Assembly: GCA_964543855.1 (NCBI GenBank)
Contig: CAZJAD010000006.1
Location: 1 to 56,433 of the forward strand
DNA from: CAZJAD01 sp964543855
GTDB taxonomy: Bacteria > Electryoneota > RPQS01 > DYHQ01
Direction: 5' to 3'
Length of the DNA: 56,433 nucleotides
Part shown: piece by piece, positions 17,491-25,408 of the stretch
Layout of the letters: each line of letters begins with the position of its first letter
How positions within the stretch are numbered: the stretch's first letter is position 1
The notes under the pieces: model-generated
What the model was told of the DNA's origin: nothing
The model's input: only the letters and a program-made list of their open reading frames with translations
The model's database searches: none
Translations under genes and position numbers: made by a program

Positions 17491-18180
17491 ATGCCCATAA
17501 CAGAAATTGCATCATCCGGGACCACGGGTGTTTCTCTGGATCTGATCGGGTCTCGGTCAGATGGCCTGAGCCAGGCTGATTTTTTGCAAATGCTGATCGC
17601 GCAACTCACTAACCAAGATCCTCTATCGCCCATGGAAGGAACGGAATTCACGGCCCAGCTTGCTCAGTTGAGCTCTCTGGAAGAACTGCAGAAAATGAGT
17701 GGTTACCTGGACGGCTCCTTACAGGCCAACTTGCTTCTGGCCACATCCATCAATAACTCGATGGCGACGACACTTATCGGAAAGACCATCCGTGCGGAGA
17801 GCGATACCATTGAGCTTGGTGAGTCCGGAGACACCGATATCCACTTCACCCTTGGATCAGCGGCGACAGAGGTTACGGTGGACATCGTTGACGAGGATGG
17901 CGAGGTCGTTCGCACTCTGTCGACCTCAAATCTTCCCACTGGAGAGAATTCGATGCTTTGGGATGGTCGGGATGATGCAGGGAATCGCGTTGGTGCCGGC
18001 ACTTATACAGTGAGGGTGACCGCCAAGGACGCCGAAGGCACAAGCGTGAGTGCAATTCCGTTCGTGGAAGGTCGGGTGACGGGCGTGCTCTACCGTGATG
18101 GCGTCGCGATCTTGACGGTCGGCTCGCGCGAGTTCGCTTTGGGAGACATCATTGCCGTGCTTGACGAGGATCCAGAGTAA
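17491..18180 (+). CDS. flgD: Flagellar hook assembly (scaffolding) protein FlgD
   Basis: FlgD caps the growing hook and is shed on completion. The 229-residue protein follows a strong GGGAGG ribosome binding site. The N-terminal FlgD signature is clear (LSQADFLQMLIAQLTNQDPLS, MEGTEFTAQLAQLSSLEEL, abbreviated). The C-terminal half has the FlgD FlgE-interacting/Ig-like fold pattern ending in LWDGRDDAGNRVGAGTYTVRV and a tudor-like return region. Confidence 0.96.
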   Translation: MPITEIASSGTTGVSLDLIGSRSDGLSQADFLQMLIAQLTNQDPLSPMEGTEFTAQLAQLSSLEELQKMSGYLDGSLQANLLLATSINNSMATTLIGKTIRAESDTIELGESGDTDIHFTLGSAATEVTVDIVDEDGEVVRTLSTSNLPTGENSMLWDGRDDAGNRVGAGTYTVRVTAKDAEGTSVSAIPFVEGRVTGVLYRDGVAILTVGSREFALGDIIAVLDEDPE

Positions 18181-18207
18181 GCACTTGTAGACGACGGAGA
18201 CTGAGCC

Positions 18208-18594
18208 ATGACAGCCATCTCGAAACTACCACCGATTTCTCGAGTGGACACTCCTCCGGCCAGCGAGTCTGTTCGGAAACCGATTCCGTCGGAGCGCGAG
18301 CAGTTCTCGGAGGTACTGGGAAAGGCGCTCGATCGTAAGGAACCACTCGAGTTTTCCGCTCACGCCCAGGCCCGCCTGCTTCAGCACCAGATTCGACTGA
18401 CTCCGACACAGATGGAGCGGTTGGACAGGGGTATCGGGCAAGCGGCTGAGAAGGGCGCCAAGGATTCACTCGTTCTCTTGGACAACTTGGCGTTACTTGT
18501 GAATATCAAGAATCGCGTCGTCATTACAGCCGTGGACGGCGCACGAATGCGGGATAATGTTTTCACACAGATTGATAGTGCAGTAATCGCGTAA
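18208..18594 (+). CDS. Flagellar operon protein of the TIGR02530 type
   Basis: A 128-residue protein in the position, between flgD and flgE, where Firmicutes and many diderms carry the uncharacterised flagellar operon protein TIGR02530. The family core is visible: FSAHAQARLLQ, LTPTQMERLDRGIGQAAEKGAKDSL and LVNIKNRVVITAVDG. No signal peptide or membrane helix. It is probably cytoplasmic or exported during hook assembly; the molecular role is unknown. Confidence 0.85.
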   Translation: MTAISKLPPISRVDTPPASESVRKPIPSEREQFSEVLGKALDRKEPLEFSAHAQARLLQHQIRLTPTQMERLDRGIGQAAEKGAKDSLVLLDNLALLVNIKNRVVITAVDGARMRDNVFTQIDSAVIA

Positions 18595-18669
18595 ACAAAC
18601 CGGGGCTGGCCCTCTTACGAGGAGGCCCTGCGGGGTGGAACGACTGAAGCCCCCAGGAGGAGATTCACC

Positions 18670-20340
18670 ATGATGACGTCACTTTTCAGTGCAGTCTCCG
18701 GACTGCGGAATCATCAAACCCAAATGGATGTTATTGGCGACAACATTGCCAATGTCAACACCATTGGTTTTAAGCAGAGTCGGATTTCTTTTGCAACTGC
18801 GCTTGCACAGCTTCTGTGCGGTGCCCAAGGTCCTTCGGCTGAGCGTGGAGGGATGAATCCGATGCAGCTTGGTTTGGGAAGCCGCATCGCGTCGATTGAC
18901 CGGATGATTTCTCAGGGTAACCTGGAGTACACGGGCAGTCAGACAGATGTGGCCATCCAAGGAGACGGGTTTTTTGTCGTTGGGAATGAATCAGAGCGAT
19001 TCTATACTCGCGCCGGGAATTTCCAGATTGACGCCGACGGACATCTGATGGCTCAAGGCGGGAAACACTATGTCCTGGGCCACATCGCTGATGTGAATGG
19101 AAATGTGGATTCTTCGTCGTCTGTCGAAGCCCTCGTACTCCCGTTCGGAGAGAAAGACCCGGCAAAGGCAACCTCCGAGGTCAGCTATTTCTGCAACCTT
19201 AATGCCGACGCGTCCAAAGAACAGACCTGGACGGCCTCACTGGCATTCACAACCGACACGGATCCGGCGTCTGGAGCAACGGAGATCAACGAGTTGGATC
19301 AAGTGACTGCGGATCTGGATGACGGTGACACCATCGAGATATCGGGGACGAATCAGGCTGGGACTGCGGTGACGGTCACCTTCACCTACGGCGCTGCCAA
19401 CGATGGCACGACCCTGCAAGATCTGATTGATGTCATCAATTCAGCCACGGGATACGACAGTGCGTCGGGCACAGGATCGACGGCATCGATTGACGCATCG
19501 GGCAAGATCCTCTTGGTGGACAACCAGAGGGGTGAGAGTGAGACCACCATCGCGATGACCTTTGGCGACACAGGATCGGTTCCATCCGCGATGGCTATGC
19601 CGACTTTCACCAACACGCAATCCGGGATTACCGGAACGCACTCGGCTTCGATTTATGTTTATGACAGCCTGGGTGAGCGCCACCGGATGGAGATTACCTT
19701 CACACAGGATGTGACCACGGCCAATGTCTGGAATTGGGAGATTATCGTGGATAACGGACAGTTGAACGCCGCCAACGCAGGCTTGTCCGGCAATCAGGGC
19801 ACGGTGACCTTCAGTTCCGACGGATCATTGGCCGATTTCGACGGGGGACCGTTGACATTTACGCCCCCTGGGACGCAGACCATGGCGATCACGCTGGACG
19901 GTGGTACAATTGGCACAAACAAAGGCATCACACAGTACGCGTCGCCTTCCACGACCATTGCGCTCAACCAAGACGGGTACGGCATGGGCGAGCTGGAGGA
20001 TTTCAGCATTACCGAGACCGGTGAGATCATCGGGAGCTACTCGAACGGAGTCACACGCACATTGGGCCAGGTAGCCACGGCACGCTTCGCCAATGCTGCC
20101 GGGCTGGAACTAACAGGTGAGAACCTATTTCGGGAAACCGTGAATTCGGGTGTGGCGAGGATTGGAACGGACGCGGGTGTAACCAACTACATTCACTCGG
20201 GCTACCTGGAACTTTCGACGGTGGACCTGGCCCGGGAGTTCACGGACATTATTATTGCGCAGCGCGGATTTCAGGCGAACGCAAGGGTGATTTCGACTGC
20301 GGACCAAATGCTTCAAGAAGTCACGCAGCTAAAGCGGTAG
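18670..20340 (+). CDS. flgE: Flagellar hook protein FlgE
   Basis: Hook subunit; 556 residues compared with about 400 in E. coli, the extra being a larger variable surface domain. The N-terminal SAVSGLRNHQTQMDVIGDNIANVNTIGFK core (shortened: SGLRNHQ, IGDNIANVNT) and the C-terminal D0 helix (YLELSTVDLAREFTDIIIAQ, NARVISTADQMLQEV) are intact. It is preceded by AGGAGGAG; the first of two adjacent ATG codons is taken. The middle (residues ~180-420) is rich in Thr, Ser, Gly and Asp. A GC-rich hairpin without U-tract follows the gene. Confidence 0.96.
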   Translation: MMTSLFSAVSGLRNHQTQMDVIGDNIANVNTIGFKQSRISFATALAQLLCGAQGPSAERGGMNPMQLGLGSRIASIDRMISQGNLEYTGSQTDVAIQGDGFFVVGNESERFYTRAGNFQIDADGHLMAQGGKHYVLGHIADVNGNVDSSSSVEALVLPFGEKDPAKATSEVSYFCNLNADASKEQTWTASLAFTTDTDPASGATEINELDQVTADLDDGDTIEISGTNQAGTAVTVTFTYGAANDGTTLQDLIDVINSATGYDSASGTGSTASIDASGKILLVDNQRGESETTIAMTFGDTGSVPSAMAMPTFTNTQSGITGTHSASIYVYDSLGERHRMEITFTQDVTTANVWNWEIIVDNGQLNAANAGLSGNQGTVTFSSDGSLADFDGGPLTFTPPGTQTMAITLDGGTIGTNKGITQYASPSTTIALNQDGYGMGELEDFSITETGEIIGSYSNGVTRTLGQVATARFANAAGLELTGENLFRETVNSGVARIGTDAGVTNYIHSGYLELSTVDLAREFTDIIIAQRGFQANARVISTADQMLQEVTQLKR

Positions 20341-20354
20341 CATCACCAAGCGAT

Positions 20355-20380
20355 TGGGGGGCGCTCCAGAGCGCCCCCCA
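20355..20380 (+). terminator. GC-rich hairpin after flgE, no U-tract
   Basis: Perfect 11-bp stem (TGGGGGGCGCT / AGCGCCCCCCA) with a CCAG loop, 15 bases after the flgE stop. Lacking a T-run, it is more likely an mRNA-stabilising or partial-termination hairpin that raises flgE mRNA relative to the downstream genes. Confidence 0.45.
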
Positions 20381-20442
20381 GTCTGGCCCGCCTCGTCCCC
20401 CTCGCGTCCTCCCCACGCTGCCTTCGGAAGAGGAATGAAAGC

Positions 20443-20703
20443 ATGGTTCCTCTGACACGCCTGAACGGCGAGAGTTTCTATCTCAACTTCGATCTCATTG
20501 AAGTTGTCGAGGCTTGCCCGGACACGGTCATCACGCTGACGAGCGGCAAGCATCTTCTGGTGCAGGAGACACCCGAGGAGATCAACCTTCGCATTGTTGC
20601 CCTTCGGCGCTTCCTGTACGGCAGTGGTCTCCGTCCCTCTTTCTTGAAGGCTGGGACGGCTGATAGCCAGCCGAGTCTTCAGACATCAACAAACCTGAGG
20701 TAA
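20443..20703 (+). CDS. flbD: FlbD/SwrD family flagellar protein
   Basis: 86 residues with the characteristic FlbD start, LTRLNGESFYLNFDLIEVVE, followed by PDTVITLTSGKHLLVQET, as in the small proteins encoded between flgE and motA/fliL in many bacteria (SwrD in Bacillus, linked to motor power). It lies after the hairpin and 10 bases before fliL. The C-terminal 20 residues are unconserved. Confidence 0.88.
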   Translation: MVPLTRLNGESFYLNFDLIEVVEACPDTVITLTSGKHLLVQETPEEINLRIVALRRFLYGSGLRPSFLKAGTADSQPSLQTSTNLR

Positions 20704-20713
20704 ACACAGCCTT

Positions 20714-21286
20714 ATGGCCGACGCCAAAGCAGACAAAAGCCGCAAGCCGGCGGACGAGGAGAGAGATGCCAAGCGTGACGACGCCGAGGCCTCTGCTCCT
20801 GCGAAGAAAGCAGGACCCAAGCGAATCGTTGTGACCGCTGGAATTCTCGTCGTCCAGGTGATCGCCGCCTATTTCCTCCAGCGAACCTTTCTGTTTCCGA
20901 CACCGCCCTCAGCGGAAGCTCATAGTCTGGAAGCCGGGACAAAAGCAGGAGGAAGTGATCATGGCGGTGGTTCGCATTCGGAGAAGGGAGAGATCGTCCT
21001 GCTCGACGAAATCATCGTGAATCCTGCCGAGACGGGCGGGCGCCGCTTTCTGGCAATCACGATTGGATTCGAGGTTTTGGGAGACGAGGGACTCCATGAG
21101 ACGGAGCTGCGCAAGCCACTTGTTCGCGACGGCATCATTGGCTTGCTATCGGCCAAGCGGATGACGGAGCTTGCCGACATCGCCTATCGCGACAGCCTTC
21201 GTGAGGAAATTCGGCTGAAGATTCAGCACGAACTTGAGCCAGTCAAAGTTCCTCGAGTGTTTTTCACAGGCTTTGTGTTACAGTGA
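20714..21286 (+). CDS. fliL: Flagellar basal body-associated protein FliL
   Basis: Single-pass inner-membrane protein around the stator. The 190 residues comprise a charged cytoplasmic N-terminus (1-35), one transmembrane helix (about 37-56, IVVTAGILVVQVIAAYF), a Gly/His/Ser-rich linker and the periplasmic FliL domain. The domain shows the NPAETGGRRFLAITIGFEV pattern and the C-terminal VFFTGFVLQ. motA/motB, its usual neighbours, are not next to it. Confidence 0.93.
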   Translation: MADAKADKSRKPADEERDAKRDDAEASAPAKKAGPKRIVVTAGILVVQVIAAYFLQRTFLFPTPPSAEAHSLEAGTKAGGSDHGGGSHSEKGEIVLLDEIIVNPAETGGRRFLAITIGFEVLGDEGLHETELRKPLVRDGIIGLLSAKRMTELADIAYRDSLREEIRLKIQHELEPVKVPRVFFTGFVLQ

Positions 21287-21295
21287 GGAGTCATC

Positions 21296-22288
21296 GTGAG
21301 CAAGATTCTGACCCAGAAAGAGATTGACGCTCTGTTGAGCACTGTGGCTCAGGGACAGGGCCCACATTCGTTTGAAGAGTCCAAGGAGCGACCGACGCAC
21401 CTGTACGACTTCAAGCATCCGGACCGGATTTCGAAGGATCAGATTCGCACCCTCCGGACAATTCACGACGGTTTCGCTCGGACATTCGGCACTTACCTGT
21501 CTACGAGCATGAGATCGATGGTCGACATCAATCTCCTGTCCATCGATCAGGTGGCCTACAGCGAGTATATGCTTGCACTGTCCGTTCCTTCCTGCATCTA
21601 TGTAATTTCGTCGAAGAACCTTCGGGGTTCGGGAATCCTTGAGATTTCACCTGCATTTGCGCTGATGCTCGTGGATCGTCTCCTCGGTGGTAGCGGATCT
21701 CGGTTAGACCAACCGCGGGAGATCACGGTTATTGAGCAAAATATACTGAAGAAGGTTGTCGACAAGGCTCTGGTTATTCTGAACGACTGCTTCCATCATC
21801 TTGTGCCGATCAATCTGTATGTGGAATCGTTTGAGTCGAATCCGCAGTTCGTTCAGATCGCCCCGGCATCGGAGACGACGGCCGTCATCTATTTCGAGAT
21901 TGTGGTTCGAGATTCGACTTTTCCACTGAATATTTGTTTTCCCTACTTCGTCCTCGAGCCTGTGATGCCACGGCTCACCGACCAGAGTTGGATGACACTT
22001 ATCCATCGGCGTGGTACGACACATGAGACCAAGAACATCACAACACGGCTCCAGCTGACTCCGTTGGCTTTGACCGTGCAACTCGGCCAAACCACATTCC
22101 GACTGCGAGATCTTCTGACACTACAAAAAGGATCCGCCCTGGTTATCGGTGACCGCCGCGACCAGGAATTGAAGATTTTGGTGAACGGGAAGGTGAAGTT
22201 CTGGGGCGCACCAGGTATTGTAAACCGGCGAAAGGCTGTCAAAATCTCGAGGCGCGTTTCGCCTTACGAGGAGGTCATTCATGAGTGA
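21296..22288 (+). CDS. fliM: Flagellar motor switch protein FliM
   Basis: C-ring switch protein; 330 residues from GTG 21296 preceded by GAGGAG. The start ILTQKEIDALLS is the usual FliM N-terminus, although the classic CheY-binding LSQxEIDxLL segment is here TQKEIDALLS. The middle CheC-like domain (GSGILEISPAFALMLVDRLLGG) and C-terminal SpoA/FliN-like domain (TPLALTVQLGQTTFRLRDLLTL) are intact. It overlaps the fliN/fliY gene by 8 bases. Confidence 0.96.
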   Translation: MSKILTQKEIDALLSTVAQGQGPHSFEESKERPTHLYDFKHPDRISKDQIRTLRTIHDGFARTFGTYLSTSMRSMVDINLLSIDQVAYSEYMLALSVPSCIYVISSKNLRGSGILEISPAFALMLVDRLLGGSGSRLDQPREITVIEQNILKKVVDKALVILNDCFHHLVPINLYVESFESNPQFVQIAPASETTAVIYFEIVVRDSTFPLNICFPYFVLEPVMPRLTDQSWMTLIHRRGTTHETKNITTRLQLTPLALTVQLGQTTFRLRDLLTLQKGSALVIGDRRDQELKILVNGKVKFWGAPGIVNRRKAVKISRRVSPYEEVIHE

Positions 22289-23171
22289 GGTGCTTTTTAA
22301 TGATGCGATCGACGCGAAATTAGCGCAGATCGAAGATCTTTTCTCTCAGAGTCTTGAGAAGGTTCTGAGCGAAGTTCTGGCCAAGTCGTGCAGCGTGGCT
22401 CGCGAAGGACCGTTCGGATTCGATTTCCCGACCATCAAGGGACTCTTCCCCGACCAAGCCATTGTCATGTCGGTTCATCTGACAGAAGAATCGACAGGGG
22501 AATTGAAGTTCCTTTTGGAGCCTACTGTAGCGGCCTTCTTCGCCGATTTGGCAAGGAAGGGAGATGGCACAGCGGCGTTTTCCGCCAAAGAGCATCTCGA
22601 CACGATCCAGGAAATGATTTCGCAGACATTGGATGTGTACGCGACCGCGCTGAGCGCACAGTTTGAGCGGAAGATCGTTTTCGGAGACGTCCGGGCCGTG
22701 TTGCTCGACATATCGCCAGCCGATTTTGCCGAGAACAACTGGGTCTGGTCACGACACAAGATCGATCTGGATGGAGACAGGTTATTGGTCAAGCTCGTGT
22801 CCCACGCGATGGTTCACGGCCTGGCGGAGGAGAAGGCTGCAATCGAGGGAGAGGAAGCGGACTCCTCCAGACCCGGCACCATGGAAGCGGAGGACCCCGA
22901 CCGGGTGCTGCGTGACATGGCACTGCTGCTGGACATCGAGCTGCCGATCACAATCGAACTCGGTCGGACCTCGCTGCTCATCCGGGAGATTCTCAGCTTG
23001 GGACCGGGAGCCATTGTGGAACTGGACAAGCTGTCCGGGGAACCTGTGGATATATTGGTGAACGACAAGAAATTCGCTCAGGGCGAAGTTGTGGTGATCG
23101 ACGAGAATTTTGCCGTGCGGCTTACGGAAATACTCCGGCCCGACGAACGGCTCAAAGCTTTGAAAGACTGA
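22281..23171 (+). CDS. fliN: Long FliN (FliY-type) motor switch protein
   Basis: 296 residues, roughly twice a normal FliN. The C-terminal ~90 residues are the FliN/SpoA domain (LLLDIELPITIELGRTSLLIREI, GPGAIVELDKLSGEPVDILVNDK, abbreviated), which builds the C-ring floor. The N-terminal ~190 residues resemble the CheC-like part of FliY. However, the CheC active-site pattern ExxN reads EMIS here (around DNA 22612), so CheY-P phosphatase activity is doubtful. An acidic linker connects the two parts. FliY-type proteins are typical of Firmicutes, Thermotoga and some candidate phyla. Confidence 0.9.
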   Translation: MSEVLFNDAIDAKLAQIEDLFSQSLEKVLSEVLAKSCSVAREGPFGFDFPTIKGLFPDQAIVMSVHLTEESTGELKFLLEPTVAAFFADLARKGDGTAAFSAKEHLDTIQEMISQTLDVYATALSAQFERKIVFGDVRAVLLDISPADFAENNWVWSRHKIDLDGDRLLVKLVSHAMVHGLAEEKAAIEGEEADSSRPGTMEAEDPDRVLRDMALLLDIELPITIELGRTSLLIREILSLGPGAIVELDKLSGEPVDILVNDKKFAQGEVVVIDENFAVRLTEILRPDERLKALKD

Positions 23172-23175
23172 TTCG

Positions 23176-23529
23176 ATGATTTGGCTGTCGCTACTGAAAA
23201 CAATTGCCGTCCTATTAGGCGTCATTGGACTCATATTTCTCCTGGCCTATCTGGCTCGGCGCCTGGGACTTTCCCGCTATAACAGAGGACGCGGAGAGAG
23301 GGGCCTGGAGGTCATCGGTACCCGTACGCTTGGGCCGCGGCGCCAAGTTGTTGTCCTTAAGGTTGGGCAGGCCATTCTTCTGGTCGGTGCAACGGACAGG
23401 AGCTTGACGCCGCTCATGGAAATCCGGGATGCGGACGAGCAGGAAGAGATCTTGAACAGTTTTGAGAAGCCGTCAACTCTTTCCTTCAGGGGAATTCTTG
23501 CGAAGCTGGAGACATCGCACAAGTCATGA
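23176..23529 (+). CDS. fliO: Flagellar biosynthetic protein FliO
   Basis: A 117-residue membrane protein that assists FliP assembly. It has one N-terminal transmembrane helix (about 6-27, LKTIAVLLGVIGLIFLLAY) and a cytoplasmic FliO domain with VIGTRTLGPRRQVVVLKVG and ILLVGATDRSLTPL. It sits 4 bases after fliN and overlaps fliP by 4 bases. Confidence 0.9.
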   Translation: MIWLSLLKTIAVLLGVIGLIFLLAYLARRLGLSRYNRGRGERGLEVIGTRTLGPRRQVVVLKVGQAILLVGATDRSLTPLMEIRDADEQEEILNSFEKPSTLSFRGILAKLETSHKS

Positions 23530-24272
23530 AGCTGAGTCTATGGAAAATCATCTGGGGGAGTGTCCTTTTGTTGGCTCCTGCCGTCTTGTGTGCCCAAACC
23601 GTGCCGCACGTGACAATCGGGATCGAGTCGACGAACGACCCCGGGCAGGTGGTGGGGACCATCCAAATCATCGGACTGCTCACGCTGTTGGCCGTTGCGC
23701 CAGCCTTGGTGCTGATGATGACCAGTTTCACCCGTATCATTATCGTTATGCACTTCTTGCGCCAAGCGATGGGGGCGAGCCAGATGCCACCGTCGCAGCT
23801 TGTTATCGGACTATCCCTGATTTTGACATTTTTTGTCATGCAACCCTGCATAGAGCAAATCAACGAAAATGCGCTGAAGCCCTATTTGGCCAAGGAGATC
23901 ACTCAGAAGGAAGCTCTGGACCAGGCCGTTCAACCCCTGCGTGCCTTCATGCTGCGTCAGACCCGGGAGCAGGATCTGGGGCTTTTCGTCAAGCTCTCGG
24001 GTCGCCCACAGCCTCAGAATGTCGACGACATCACCTTAGGTGTTCTGACGCCCGCCTTCGTCACCAGTGAGCTTCGCATTGCGTTCCAAATCGGATTCAT
24101 TCTGTACCTACCATTTTTGATTATTGACATGGTTGTAGCGTCGGTGTTGCTGGCGATGGGAATGATGATGCTACCGCCGATTATGATTAGTCTGCCATTC
24201 AAGATACTCATGTTTGTTCTTGTGGACGGATGGTATCTCATTGTCCAGTCACTGGTTGAGAGTTTTCATTGA
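23526..24272 (+). CDS. fliP: Flagellar export gate protein FliP
   Basis: Core of the type III export gate with FliQ and FliR. The 248 residues start with a cleavable-type signal peptide (LLLAPAVLCAQ) and contain four membrane helices. The family signatures are present: TSFTRIIIVMHFLRQA with MGASQMPPSQ after it, and the C-terminal TPAFVTSELRIAFQIGFILY and DMVVASVLLAMGMMMLPP. Confidence 0.97.
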   Translation: MKLSLWKIIWGSVLLLAPAVLCAQTVPHVTIGIESTNDPGQVVGTIQIIGLLTLLAVAPALVLMMTSFTRIIIVMHFLRQAMGASQMPPSQLVIGLSLILTFFVMQPCIEQINENALKPYLAKEITQKEALDQAVQPLRAFMLRQTREQDLGLFVKLSGRPQPQNVDDITLGVLTPAFVTSELRIAFQIGFILYLPFLIIDMVVASVLLAMGMMMLPPIMISLPFKILMFVLVDGWYLIVQSLVESFH

Positions 24273-24283
24273 GGGAACGAGAT

Positions 24284-24553
24284 ATGACCGAGCAGTTTGC
24301 CATCTATCTAACCAGTCATACTCTGACAACCGCACTGATGGTGTCGGCGCCAATGCTGTTGGCGGGTCTGGTCATTGGGGTGACGATCTCAATTGTCATG
24401 GCCGTGACGCAGATCAATGAGATGACCCTGACATTCGTGCCCAAGATTGTTGCTACGCTCTTGGCTCTCATGTACTTTCTGCCGTGGATGAGTCGGATGC
24501 TCATCGATTTTGTTCGGGAAATCTTCATGGTTATTCCGACATTGACTCCCTGA
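24284..24553 (+). CDS. fliQ: Flagellar export gate protein FliQ
   Basis: 89 residues with two transmembrane helices, ending LTP. FliQ is the small export-gate subunit; the core pattern APMLLAGLVIGVTISI and TQINEMTLTFVPKI is conserved. I use the ATG at 24284, 7 bases after GAGGGA, rather than an upstream TTG overlapping the fliP stop. A 77-base gap separates it from fliR, unusual for this pair. Confidence 0.95.
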   Translation: MTEQFAIYLTSHTLTTALMVSAPMLLAGLVIGVTISIVMAVTQINEMTLTFVPKIVATLLALMYFLPWMSRMLIDFVREIFMVIPTLTP

Positions 24554-24607
24554 GATGTCAGAGGGCAACCGTCGAGGACTTCGCTCCTGACGGAAGGAAG
24601 GCGCTTC

Positions 24608-24670
24608 ATGCTCAAACATTTGGTTAAGCCATGCTTTTCGAGATTCCAGATGTTGAGATTTTTGCACTGA
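24608..24670 (+). CDS. Possible 20-codon leader peptide overlapping the fliR start
   Basis: An ATG at 24608 preceded by a strong GGAAGGAAGG opens a 20-codon frame that ends in TGA at 24668-24670, passing over the fliR ATG (24631) in another frame. fliR itself lacks a good ribosome binding site, so translation of this short frame may deliver ribosomes to fliR. A hairpin with one bulge (24570-24592) precedes it. The peptide has no recognisable features. Confidence 0.35.
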   Translation: MLKHLVKPCFSRFQMLRFLH

Positions 24671-25407
24671 TGCTCGTGCGTGTGACGGCAGCGCTGATGG
24701 CGATGCCGATCTTCGGTCAGCAGGGGTTGCCCGGCGGGCTGAAAGTCGGGCTGGGTCTTCTCTTCACGCTGCTGCTGTTTCCGGTTGTGCCTCAAGCGCT
24801 GCCAGCACCGAGCGGCTCAGTGCTTGGAATCTTTGTTTTGGCCCTGAAAGAGACGATTTGCGGTCTGCTCATTGGCTACGCCGCAGGTGCCGTGTTTTAT
24901 GCGGTGGAATTCGGTGGAGCCATCATCGGGTACCAGGCAGGCTTTTCGATTGTCGCTTCCATTGACCCGATGACACAGAATCGAAACGCCGTACTCGGAC
25001 GCGTGCAGTACATCTTGGTTGTGCTGATCTTCCTTACAATGAACGGGCATCACCTGTTTCTTTCAGGTCTCGCACGGAGTTTCGAGACAATTCCCTTGGG
25101 AATGTTGCATCTGGATGGGAGTTTGATGGAGTGGATGGTTGGGATTGCAGCCGGGGTTTCCGAGACCGCGATCAAATTGGTGGCGCCAATTATGGTCGCA
25201 CTCCTGTTGACAGACATCGGTCTGGGGATATTGGCCCGGGTTGCGCCGCAAATGAACATCTTCGTGGTCGGCTTCCCGCTCAAGGTGGGCATCGTCCTTC
25301 TTCTCATGTCCAGTGGGATGGGCGCATTGGCGTGGCTCTTCGCTGGTCATTTTGCTGAATTCACTCAGCGATTCATGGTCCTACTGAAATTGCTTGGCCC
25401 CGCATGA
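24631..25407 (+). CDS. fliR: Flagellar export gate protein FliR
   Basis: 258 residues with six predicted membrane helices. The opening FEIPDVEIFALMLVRVTAA and the PIFGQQGLPGGLKVGL segment are typical of FliR, as is FLTMNGHHLFLSGLARS in the middle. The start ATG has only a weak ribosome binding site (GGTTAAG) and may rely on coupling to an upstream short frame. The stop is 1 base before flhB. Confidence 0.95.
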   Translation: MLFEIPDVEIFALMLVRVTAALMAMPIFGQQGLPGGLKVGLGLLFTLLLFPVVPQALPAPSGSVLGIFVLALKETICGLLIGYAAGAVFYAVEFGGAIIGYQAGFSIVASIDPMTQNRNAVLGRVQYILVVLIFLTMNGHHLFLSGLARSFETIPLGMLHLDGSLMEWMVGIAAGVSETAIKLVAPIMVALLLTDIGLGILARVAPQMNIFVVGFPLKVGIVLLLMSSGMGALAWLFAGHFAEFTQRFMVLLKLLGPA

Positions 25408-25408
25408 C

